Positions 21,100 through 30,459 of a stretch of 32,666 nucleotides of DNA are shown piece by piece. Position numbers and translations under genes: made by a program. This DNA is from Schoenoplectus triqueter. Taxonomy: Eukaryota; Streptophyta; Magnoliopsida; Poales; Cyperaceae. The stretch spans positions 1 through 32,666 of the forward strand of contig CAXKVV010000675.1 of assembly GCA_964058805.1 (NCBI GenBank), written 5' to 3'. The stretch's first letter is position 1; each line of letters begins with the position of its first letter. A model generated the notes under the pieces. The model was not told where the DNA came from and ran no database searches. It saw nothing but the letters and a program-made list of their open reading frames with translations.

Positions 21100-21691
21100 A
21101 TGCTTTAGTGATCGGGATTACTGAAGCATCTCGGACTCACCAATAGGTCAGTCCAGTGAGATGGAGTGATGAAAAGATGAACTTACTACAGGTCAGTTCA
21201 ATCTTTACCGCTCCAGAAGGTAATCTCATCAACAGATAAAATTGGCCTTCGCGGAGGGATGAAAGGGGAGTCAACTACAGAACGACTCGGCCCTAGTTGA
21301 CTTAGAAGATAAACCAACTACAGAACGGTTTAAACTTCACTAGTCAACGACCAATCACACAAAATACAACTCGAAGCACTTAACCGGTTGATCTTGAGGT
21401 TGGTGAATCAGGAGAAGGGTGGATTTGACCCACGTGTTTCTTCTTACTGATCTTCTAGATCATGAATTCCAAGCACTAGGCTGATTCATAAACCTAGGAA
21501 CACAACTGCACACAAAGTCAAACATGAAGCACTAAGCCAGTTTAACATTGAGGCGTGTGTCAGTGAAGGAACCAACTACAGAATGGTTCATATTCACTGT
21601 TTTGTGGATGAATCAACTACAGAACGATTCAATCTCACAATCTCGGGAGATGAATTAGAAGACAAACTTATCAACGGACGAGTTCAGTCTT
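21100..21691. repeat. Array of covarying bulged hairpins, LTR copy 1
   Basis: Successive hairpins, given as inner 5' arm/3' arm: ATGCTT/AAGCAT (21100-21129), GGACT/AGTCC (21133-21154), GAACT/AGTTC (21179-21199), GAGTC/GACTC (21268-21288), TAAACC/GGTTTA (21310-21332), GAACC/GGTTC (21569-21589), GAATC/GATTC (21610-21630), AACT/AGTT (21665-21684). From GAACT to GAATC the five loops are 11 nt, four of them AACTACAGAAY and one TACTACAGGTC. The flanks are a bulge of 1-3 nt and an outer stem, for example AAAGAT/ATCTTT, AGGG/CCCT, GAAG/CTTC, CAGTGAA/TTCACTG, AAGAC/GTCTT. Arms vary but always match each other. A second loop type is interleaved at 21367-21545. Function unknown. Confidence 0.85.
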
Positions 21692-24600
21692 ACTAATTCA
21701 ACTAGTCATGAATTACTTGTTCATGACACCGAGTCATTAAGATATCACTTCTTTCGGACATCGTAATGTTCTTCTCTCTTAAAGTTGACATGTTTCTTCA
21801 TATTGATGTCGCAGTCTTAGTTATTCTTCAACGAGCGTCAAGATGTTCTTGTCCCGACTAATTGTCCTGAATGTTGCATTACTTGTGCAAGATCACTGTG
21901 TTACTCTTTACTTCTTACGAGCATGTTCAATCACCTCTAAAGTGTAGAAAGATTATTATATTTTTATTTATTTTTAGGATAGTTTCTTTCATTATTATCT
22001 CAATTACGAGGGTAAATTTATCTTTGTTTTTTTGAACTCTATTTATTTCTGTAGAAGATTACTTACAAAAATAATAGAAAATGAGTTAACTATTATTCAG
22101 AATTTTTATTTAGATTTTTGGGATTTTATAATAGGTAAAGTAATAGAATTCTATTTATTTTTGTAGAAAGTTACGTTCAAAAATAATAGGAAATAAGTTG
22201 GCTATTTATGATTTTATTGGAATTTTTAGGATTTTTATAAGAGCTAGAGTAAAAGAATTATATATGTATTTTTTATTATTTTTAAATCCTATTTTATTTT
22301 TGTAGAAAATTATTTACAAAATAAAAGATGAGTTAGCTACCCTTATTTTGATTTTTAGGATTTATAGTAGCTAAAAGAATTATTATTATTTTTGTTTTAT
22401 TTATGATTTTTATTTGAATTTTAGGCTTTTATTTTTATTCTATTTATTACTTGTAGAAAAAAAATAATAATAATAACAGATGAATTTTATTTGAATTCTA
22501 ACACTTTTAAAGTAGGATTTTATCTTTATCGTATTTATTGAATTTTATAATTTTAAATTTTAAGCTTTTTATTATTTTTATTTTATTTATTATTTGTAAA
22601 AACATTAATAGAAAATGAATTTTATGATTTTTATTTGAATTTTAAACCCATTATTATTCCTATCCTATTTATTATTTGTAAAAATAATAGAAAATGAATT
22701 TTATGATTATTTGAATTTTAGCCCTTCTTGAATAAGGTTTTGTTTTATTATTATTATTTTATCATTTGAATTTTAGAATTTTTTTTTATAATAGCTAATA
22801 GAATGAAATTTATTATATTCTTTTATCACAATCATTATTTTCCTTATTGAATTTTATTCACCAAGATATTAAGAATGATTTAATTCTTATTATACTTTTA
22901 TTAGTATTTTTAAACTGAAAATAATAATATTTATTCTATTATTATTATATTTTTATTTGAGTTTTAGATTTTCATATAATAATTAAAAGAATATAATTTG
23001 CTTTATTTTGGGTTCTAAAATAAAAGAAAGTATTTTTATTATTTATTATTATTATTTATTTTTGTTTTTATGAAAAAGATTAAAATAATATCTATTCATT
23101 GTTAATAAACTTCATTGTTATTTATTCTCTTTTTTTATAATAGCTAAAGAATAGAATTTATTCTATTATTTCTTATTGGATATTATTATTATCATTATTA
23201 TTTTATGAAAAAACACTTGAAAATCAGTAAAATATATCTAATTATAATTTAGGATTTTATTTGAATTTTTTAAAATTTTATAATTATCTAAAATAATAAG
23301 TCAAAGCTAAATTAAATAGAAAAATGCAATATAGTGTCTTTTACTTTTAAATTATTTTTATATAATAATATTTTTGTAATTATAATATTTTTATACAGAA
23401 AAATACTATGGAAAACAGAGAAATTTTAGAAATAAATTTGGGTTAATTTGGAGTTTAGGAACATTTCCAAATGATTTATTTACTATTTATTTTTAATTTT
23501 CTGTTATTAATTGTCAGTTGGGCTCTAACCGTTGGGCCGAGATTTAATTTCTTTTTAATTTTCACTGTTAGGCCCAGTTCATCATTTTTATTCAATTGAG
23601 CCTGTTCTCAACTGGGCCGCAGTTAAAATACTATTTTTAATCTGGGCCGTTGGATTGTTCTATGATTAGTGCAAAGTTTTATTTAAATGCTTGATTGTAC
23701 TTGGACCGTTGGATTTAGCTGAGATGCGTGTTTAACAGATCTAGGGCCCAGATATTTCCAGACTTTGATTCCCTTAATTCTTAGCAGATCTTGTCCTTTG
23801 ATGGTTCTCAAGATTTGCGGGCGCCTCAATAATCGTGCGAGAGAACTTTTGTAAGCTTTCGACTTATTGATGCTTCAAGATCCGTGCTAGGTGGAGGCTT
23901 CCGGTGATCGGGGCTCTTCCCCTCCGATCAGGCTAGTGCTTTAGAATCGCCTTATCTTAGTGAGTCCTCCTATGACGTCTGATCGGAGATCCATACGGTG
24001 GCTGACACTATTCAGTCGTACCGATTGAGATATATCAATCGAGATTGATACCGAGTTGGATTTCATGCCAAATTTGATGAATTCAATTGATTTTATTGAC
24101 AACCACAAACTCAATAAGCATCGCCTTAGTATATATATATATGATCTAGAGTGAGTACAAGGTTTCTTGCATACTGTCAATTGAGCTGAAGCACTCGTGT
24201 ATTGAAGGCGTGCGGTACCGATTGGTACCGGTTTTAATTCCTTTCCAATTTGAGATGCTTATTGAATTTGCATGCTCAATTGATAACTCTCAGACCTAAA
24301 GGCTCACCTAGGCGTTGCTAGGGCCAGTGGCTCGCTGATATTGCAATGCCATTGATTGATTCATTCTTGAAGAATTTCAACGATACACTGATTTGTGCCA
24401 GATTCAACAAATTCAATACAAAATTGCAAAGCGTACATTCTTAATTGAATGAATTATACAGTTAAGGTGACTAAGAGATAACAAGTTCATACTCTTCAGT
24501 TATTATGCAAGTAGATGCAAAGAAATTTATTAAAAATGGAAATTCACAATGGAAATCATATAATCACGAGTTTTTGATATTTGTGATTGATCACGAGTTT

Positions 24601-24984
24601 TTTTTACTGGCACTAGTTCTTCGGTTTATATAGGTTTCAATCAATTGATTCACTCGATTTTAATTGGTTAGTGTGCGACCCTTTTTCGCGCGCCGCCGCA
24701 CCGCCGCTGGGCGATGGGTTCGCGGAAGAAGGACACGGAGATCCCTCCCGAGCGTGCATCTGCTGGGTGTCGGCCGATTCTGCCGTTTAGAGAGATTTGG
24801 ATGCACATTCAGGGGGTTTGTTAGTGATTGTGAGTTCTTGTAGATTCTGGTGGGCGCAAGCCCCCACCGTTAATTACCCTGGGCTACTAACCTCGAGGCA
24901 CCTCTGGATCTTTGAAAGAGAGAAGCAAATAGTGTAGTTAAAAGATGGTCAAGTGGTCGTCTGGGTTCATAAAAAGGGGTCCAT

Positions 24985-25150
24985 GGAAGACGAACCTACA
25001 AACAGATCGGTTCAGTCTTTATTTAACCCTATGGAAGACGAACCTACAAACAGATCGGTTCAATCTCTACTTAATTCTATGGAAGACAAACCTACAAACA
25101 GATCGGTTCTGTCTTATGGAAGACGAACCTACAAACAGATCGGTTCAGTC
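24985..25150. repeat. Four tandem copies of a hairpin unit in LTR copy 2
   Basis: Four units start with GGAAGAC(G/A)AACC, then the loop TACAAACAGATC, then GGTTC (24992-25013, 25040-25061, 25088-25109, 25125-25146), with different spacers between them. Copy 1 has no such fourfold run, so this is a recent local amplification of one hairpin. Confidence 0.93.
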
Positions 25151-25633
25151 TATGCCACCCCGAGATGTAACCTTACTACAGACCAGGTTAATCTCTTCAG
25201 AGGGGCTTGAGGTGAGTCTACATACAGAACGACTCGACCTCCGTTGATCTAGAAGATAAACCTACTACAGAACGGTTCAATCTTAACTAGTCAACAACCA
25301 ATCACACAAAATACAACTCGAAGCACTGAGCCGGTTGATCTTGAGGTTGGTGAATTAGGAGAAGGGTGGATATGGCCCACGTGTTTCTTCTCACCGATCT
25401 TCTAGATCATGAATTCGAAGCACTAAGCCGATTCATAAACCTAGGAAACACAGTTACACACAATGTCAAACCTGAAGCGCTGAGCCAGTTCAACATTGAG
25501 GCATGTGTTAGTGACGGAACCTACCTACAGAACGGTTCACATTCACTGTTTTGTGGATGAATCTACTACAGAACGATTCAATCTCACGATCTCGGGAGAT
25601 GAACCAGAAGACAAACTTATCGACAGATGAGTT
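24992..25633. repeat. Array of covarying bulged hairpins, LTR copy 2
   Basis: Beyond the four GAACC/GGTTC-type units, further hairpins are TAACCT/AGGTTA (25168-25190) with outer GAGAT/ATCTC, GAGTC/GACTC (25214-25235) with outer GAGGT/ACCTC, AACC/GGTT (25259-25277) with outer AAGAT/ATCTT, GAACC/GGTTC (25517-25538) with outer AGTGA/TCACT, GAATC/GATTC (25559-25579) with outer GAT/ATC, and AACT/AGTT (25614-25633). Loops are 11-13 nt, mostly TACTACAGAAC-like. Stems differ between hairpins, but arms match within each. Arm identity is largely kept between the two LTR copies at equivalent positions. Confidence 0.87.
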
Positions 25634-25655
25634 CAGTCTTGCTAGCTCAAATGGT

Positions 25656-26110
25656 CATGAATTACTTGTTCATGACACCGAGTCATTAAGATGTCACTTC
25701 TCTCGGACATCGTAATGTTCTTCTTCTTCAAAGTCGACATATCTCTCCATGCTGATGTCGTAGCTTTGGTCATTCTTCAGTGAGCGTCAAGATGTTCTTG
25801 TCTCGACTAATCATTCTACATGTTGCATTACTTGTGCAAAATTACTATGTTGCCCTACACCCCTTGTGTGAGCGTATTCGATCATGAGTTACTTGCTCAT
25901 GGTAGTGAGTCATTAAGATGTCACCTCTCTAGGACATCGTAATGTTCTTCTCCCTCAGAGTCGACATGTATCTCCGTGTTGATGTCGTAACTCAGGTTAT
26001 TTTTCATCAAGCGTCAAGATATTCTTGTCCCGACTTATCTCCTCATGTTGCTTTCGAAGCCTTAGTCATCCTACGTCAAGATGTTCTTGTCTCAACGTAT
26101 CTTCTCATAT
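25656..26110. repeat. 227-bp direct duplication in LTR copy 2
   Basis: CATGAATTACTTGTTCATG at 25656 recurs as CATGAGTTACTTGCTCATG at 25883, and the following text (GAGTCATTAAGATGTCAC..., GACATCGTAATGTTCTTC, the CGACAT...GATGTCG hairpin, CGTCAAGAT...) is repeated in order. Copy 1 has it only once (21705-21860). Confidence 0.85.
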
Positions 26111-26225
26111 TGCTATCAAAGCCTTAGTCATTCCACGTCAAGATGTTCTTGTCTTGACATATCTTCTCATGTTGCCGTTGCAACCTTGTTTATCCTTCGT
26201 CAAAATGTTCTTGTCCTGACTAATC
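26012..26225. repeat. 62-bp tandem repeat in LTR copy 2
   Basis: Units starting CGTCAAGATRTTCTTGTC lie at 26012, 26074, 26136 and 26198, spaced exactly 62 bp. Each begins with the mini-hairpin CAAGA-TGT-TCTTG and contains CTTCTCATRTTGC and AGCCTTAGTCAT. One unit-like start also occurs at 25785, and one in copy 1 at about 21836. The array is specific to the younger LTR. Confidence 0.9.
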
Positions 26226-28796
26226 GTTCTAAATGTTATATCATGTGTGCAAACATTCTCATGTGGCTCTACACCCCTTGTGTGAGCGTATTTGTTCATT
26301 TCCAAAATGTACAAAGCCTATTACATAATGTCTTCCATTATTATTTCTATTATAAAGATGCATTTATTTATTATTATTATTATTTTTTTTTTTAAACTCT
26401 ATTTATCTATGTAGAAAGATTATTTACAAAAATAATAAGAAAAAGGGGTTAGCTATTAACTAGAATTTTATTTATATTTTTGGGATTTTTATAATAGCTA
26501 AAATAGTAGAATTTTATTTTTATTATTTCTAAACTCTATTTATTTTGTAGAAAATCACTTACAAAATACTAGAAAATAAAATCAAAAGATGGTTAGCTAT
26601 ATTATTTTTATTATTATATATATATTTTTTAAGATCTATAATAGCTAAAAAGAAATCATTATCAATATTCTATCTTATTTATTATACTATTCATTATTTT
26701 TATTATTTCTATTTATTATCTATAGAAAAGTATAAGATTTTTTATTATTAGTTGAAAATAGCCATAAGAGATGAAATTCATTATATTTTTATTACCACTA
26801 TTATTTTTATTGCATTTTATTCATCAAAAATATTTTATTGTATATTTGCATAGAAATATCAAAAGAAATGCAATTCATATTATAAAACTATATTATCATT
26901 CTTTATTATAGAAGAAAATGTATTTACTATCTATTATCATGGTAGTATATATTTTTGTATATTTTGTGCTATTTATTTTCATTATTCTTTTTACAGAAAA
27001 TATCAACATAATATCTATTATTATTTATTTTCATTTATCAAAGAATATAGCTAATCTCATTATTTATTATGGCATATTACTATTGTCATTATTATTTCAT
27101 GAAAAATCACTTGAAAAATCAGTAAAATATATCTAATTATTATTCATGATTTTATTTGTATTTTTGGAATTTTTATAGTATTTAAAATGACAAGTCAAAG
27201 CTAAGTCAAAGGTATCAATATATGTAATGTTTTTTGCTTTTAAATTTTTTTATCATGATTATATTTTCAAAACTGGAATATTATCATATAGAAAAATAGT
27301 ATGAAAAATAAGAAAATTTTAGAAACAAATTTGAGTCAATTTGGAGTTCAGGAGCATTTTCAAATCATTTATTTACTATTTATTATTTTCATTTCTATTA
27401 TTATCTGGGCCGGGATTTAATTTCGTTTATTTTTCTAATAGTTGGGCCCAGTTTAATATATATTTTTTTTACAGTTGGGCCTGATTATTTTCATATATTG
27501 GGCCAAGATTAATTCTTCTTCTTAATTTCACAAGTTGGGCTACATTCATTCTTATTCTTCCTTCTTCTTTTTTTTTTTACCGATTAGGCCCAATCCTTAT
27601 ATCCTTCCTGTTAATTCTTGAGCCGTAAGATATGTTCTGAGATTCATGTTGGAGCAGATGGAAGGTTGAGATGCGCTTCATGATTTTTCCTTAGACTCAG
27701 TTCTTCTGATGCCGTTAGATGCGCAAATGTTTCAAGATACGTGCTGCGTTCTCGGCTCTTTCTTCACTAGTCTGGAGATTCGCACACAGTGGCTTTTCCG
27801 GCGATCTAGGTTTCCGACCAGAGATCAGATAGGCTTTTGTGAATCGCCTGGGAGCTAGAAATCTTCCTACGGTCTCTGATCAAAAATCCATACGGTAGAT
27901 ACATAGCAAGGTCGTACCGTTTTATGTTATGACTTGGAAGTTCGGTACCAACTATCACCATCTCGCAATCTGACTGCTCAAGCCTTGATTTCATTTCCTA
28001 AGTTTACACTTCTTGTACTTGAGAGCTAATCTGAATGTTCAATTTCATTGGAATTGGAGTTTAAGGATGATTCTTGCCTTGAACCCGATTTCAGTTATGG
28101 ATAACTCTTGAATGCTTAATCAGTGGCTGCAAATTCACTTTCTTCCATACTTTCTCTGGAAATTCACGGCTTGAGCAGTCATTTTTGCAAGCTTTAACTG
28201 AGAGATTGTATGAATCTTCGATCAATTATGAGCTTTGGTTAGGAGGCAATATTTGCTCTTCTACTAACCTTTACTAATCACCTTCTTTGTATAATCACAA
28301 TTTGAATGGAGATAACAAAAGAAACAGAAAGAAAATAAAGGAACTGAATGTTCAAAAGGGATTTCCAAAAAAGAAAAGAAAATGGAAATGGCCAAAGGTA
28401 CAGGAAAGAGATGAACTTTATTTCTTTGCTTAAGGAAAGAACACAAGGTAATACCTTGGGATTTACATCTTAAAAATCAAATATCACTTAGCTGAATGTG
28501 TAGATGCAGTAGATAGGGCTCGCAATGTTTCAATTTGACCTAATTGAGAGATTCAAAAGAATCTACTATCAATTTGTCAAATAAGTTCTTCATCTCACAT
28601 AAATCTTGATTCCCTTCCCTCTCTCTCCTTCTTGCTGCTAGATTAAGGTTGGTTGGCTAGGTATTGGCCAATCTTTCTGATTAGTTGCAATGGATAGATA
28701 GGTTCAGTGTATTCTTGCTGCTAATACCAAAAAGGGGTGTAAAGAAGCTGTGGAAGGAATTATCAACTTGGCCCCCTCATCACTTACTGTTAATGA

Positions 28797-28806
28797 CTTA
28801 TATAGG
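28797..28806 (-). promoter_or_regulatory. LTR TATA box
   Basis: The minus strand reads CCTATATAAG, a canonical plant TATA element. The equivalent position of copy 1 keeps CCTATATAAAC (24624-24634). It is on the strand of the integrase fragment and divides the LTR into about 1.6 kb U3 and about 4.1 kb R/U5. Conservation between two diverged copies supports it. Confidence 0.65.
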
Positions 28807-29980
28807 GGTCAATTGATTAGCCTAACTGCTGAATTGTGTTTTCCTTTGCACAATTTGTGTTTTCTCTCTCCCACGGATTGATGAAGTGGCAAGATCGTGG
28901 CCTTTGGTGTGACAATCGGATGGCACAAGTGGATTCTTGTTGTGTTTGTTGTATGAACATCCTTTGACTTGGATTGCCAGCGTGGCAAAGGGTATAACTG
29001 TCTGTGCCTTTGCTCCAATCTCAACTTTCTTTTTTTTTCAAAACATCAAATTGAGTCCACTGTAAAGATTGGCATATATTCTTGTGCACCAATTCTACCA
29101 AAGAAATCATGCCAGTAACGACTCTAACAGATTCGTGGGACCCACTTAAGCCTCCCTAAACCGCCAATTTGTCCAATTACTTGCCAAATCATCCAATTAA
29201 ATTCTAAGCCCGAATCCTTTCTCCTTGGATGCGAGTGTTGTACAGTGCTCCATATTCAGAATAAATTGCTTCAATGGATTCTCCTCGGTTAGAGCTTTCC
29301 AACGGTATATTATTTGCAATTTTTCGTTACCGTTTGACCCATTTTCCATTTTCGGATTGTTCTTTCCGTTGAAAATCGGGTTAGCAGCAAAACAGTTTGC
29401 TGGAGCAAGGAGGGAAGATGAGTTTCTGTTTTGTGGGTCCCCTTGGCAGAGACAGAAATGAAGAGAGGGAATGGAGCCGCTCGGGTAGACTCGGCGCATG
29501 GGTTTAGGCCCCACCCGTCATATTTAATGAGGGACATAATTGGTGCACCGGGTTCACGCAATATTTTTCTCCTTCAAATACTTTCTCCAGCGCCAAAGTG
29601 AGTTTTCATCGTTTGCTGTCCCCCATTTGCACCCAGCTAGGCCTTTAACCCCAAGTTGCACCCAAAAGAACCATTGATTAAACCTCAGCCCTCTGATTAA
29701 TCTGATTTCTTCTCCCAATTTATTTTAATAGCTCCCTTTATCCAAAAATTATGAAATTTTCACCAAAAATCCCTAAATTCATGATGATCATCCCTGTAAT
29801 TTTTAATTCCATTTTTACCCCTGTCTCTTTATATTAAAAATTTCTCTGCTCAGAAAACCCTATTTTCTTCTCAATTAATCCCAATTTCTCAGTTGTAGCT
29901 CAGTGTCTCTGCCAATTATCTCTCTCTTGCAGAAACCATCCTAACTAAATACCAATTAGACTTATATTGATATTCATTAG

Positions 29981-30230
29981 GGCTTGATCTGATCAACAGT
30001 TGATTACATGTCAATAGTTGATACAGATCTAGACTTGATCAGATGGTTGCTCCCAGCTTTGGCACCTGATCAGTCTTGTGAAATTGACTTTCAATCCCTT
30101 AATATGAGGGTGACTTGGTCAAAGAACTGACTACTTATCAGTAATTGACACAAATCAAAGCATGGTTAGGTGGTTGCTCACAGCTTTGGCACCAGGTCAG
30201 CCTTGAAAGCAAAATCACCTTTGAAATTTC
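29981..30230. repeat. U3 tandem duplication, period about 127 bp
   Basis: TGGTTGCTCCCAGCTTTGGC (30044) and TGGTTGCTCACAGCTTTGGC (30171), with matching flanks (TCAATAGTTGATACAGATC versus TCAGTAATTGACACAAATC), show two diverged direct copies in U3. Repeated U3 blocks often hold enhancer-type elements, but no specific site is claimed. Confidence 0.75.
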
Positions 30231-30379
30231 TCATGACTAGTTGCATCAAAATGCTAGCTTGGCATTGACATCATCTCATGTGGCATAGGGATTATATTAT
30301 TTCAGCTCCTAGGGTTTGATCTTGGCTTTTTCTCCTGTATTTCTTCCTTCAACCTTTCAGGGGTAAACAAAGAGCCACC

Positions 30380-30430
30380 CACCAAAGCGGGTCCTGAAGA
30401 ATTTGGCAAATTGAAGGGTCTGCTTTGGTG
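30380..30430. other. Hairpin at the U3 tip
   Basis: CACCAAAGC (30380-30388) and GCTTTGGTG (30422-30430) are perfect complements. A second stem, AATTTG/CAAATT, nests in the loop. It lies 15 bp inside the inferred LTR end. Confidence 0.8.
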
Positions 30431-30445
30431 CACATATTCGACACA

Positions 30446-30459
30446 CCTCTCTCCTCCTT
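30446..30459 (-). promoter_or_regulatory. Polypurine tract
   Basis: The minus strand reads AAGGAGGAGAGAGG immediately before TGTGTCG, the inferred 3' LTR start. Fourteen purines in a row right next to a TG terminus is the expected plus-strand primer site of an LTR retrotransposon. A competing purine tract lies near 31110-31120 but has no matching terminus. Confidence 0.65.

Larger units (their letters stand above)
20805..24671 (-). mobile_element. Truncated older LTR (copy 1) of a giant Ty3/Gypsy family
   Basis: From 20805 (TGTGCGACCC) the sequence parallels 24672 onwards for its whole length: the CGCAAGCCCCCACC block, hairpin array, very AT-rich core (about 21950-23480), TTGGGCC-rich zone, GATCNGAGATCCATACGGT block, and a minus-strand TATA box CCTATATAAAC (24624-24634). 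It ends abruptly where the next LTR starts at 24672. Divergence from copy 2 is substantial, with many indels. On the minus strand the end reads ...GGGTCGCACA, the expected CA terminus. I infer that this LTR was interrupted by insertion of the younger element, its remainder lying beyond the window. Confidence 0.8.
24672..30445 (-). mobile_element. Complete 3' LTR (copy 2), about 5.8 kb, of a leftward-reading Ty3/Gypsy element
   Basis: The plus-strand left end is TGTGCGACCC (24672) and the right end ...CATATTCGACACA (30445), giving TGTG...CACA termini, directly followed by a purine-only tract on the minus strand. Read on the minus strand the order is U3 (30445 to about 28807), TATA box CCTATATAAG (28806-28797), then R/U5 (to 24672). 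U5 contains an AT-rich core (about 26340-27420) and, near its end, tandem repeats and the hairpin array. The integrase fragment at 32341-32666 is on the same strand and on the expected side. The right boundary rests on the terminus plus polypurine-tract pattern; the 5' LTR is outside the window, so it could not be compared. Possible 5-bp target duplicate on the left: GTTAG. Confidence 0.75.

Noticed and set aside
24985..25150. CRISPR-like look: four short repeats with different spacers
   Set aside because: Plant retrotransposon LTR; spacing is irregular, units are hairpins related to dispersed ones in both LTR copies, and there are no cas genes.
26918..27136. 72-codon I/Y/F-rich open frame resembling a membrane protein
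   Set aside because: It is in the AT-rich core of the LTR; hydrophobicity is a by-product of T-rich codons.
20805..28800. 3.9-kb direct repeat read as a tandem gene or segmental duplication
   Set aside because: TG...CA termini, polypurine tract, TATA box and adjacent integrase explain it better as two LTRs.
29820..29880. Plus-strand TATATTAAA with CT-rich text resembling a promoter and 5' leader
   Set aside because: It lies in U3 of an LTR transcribed from the other strand and no ORF follows.
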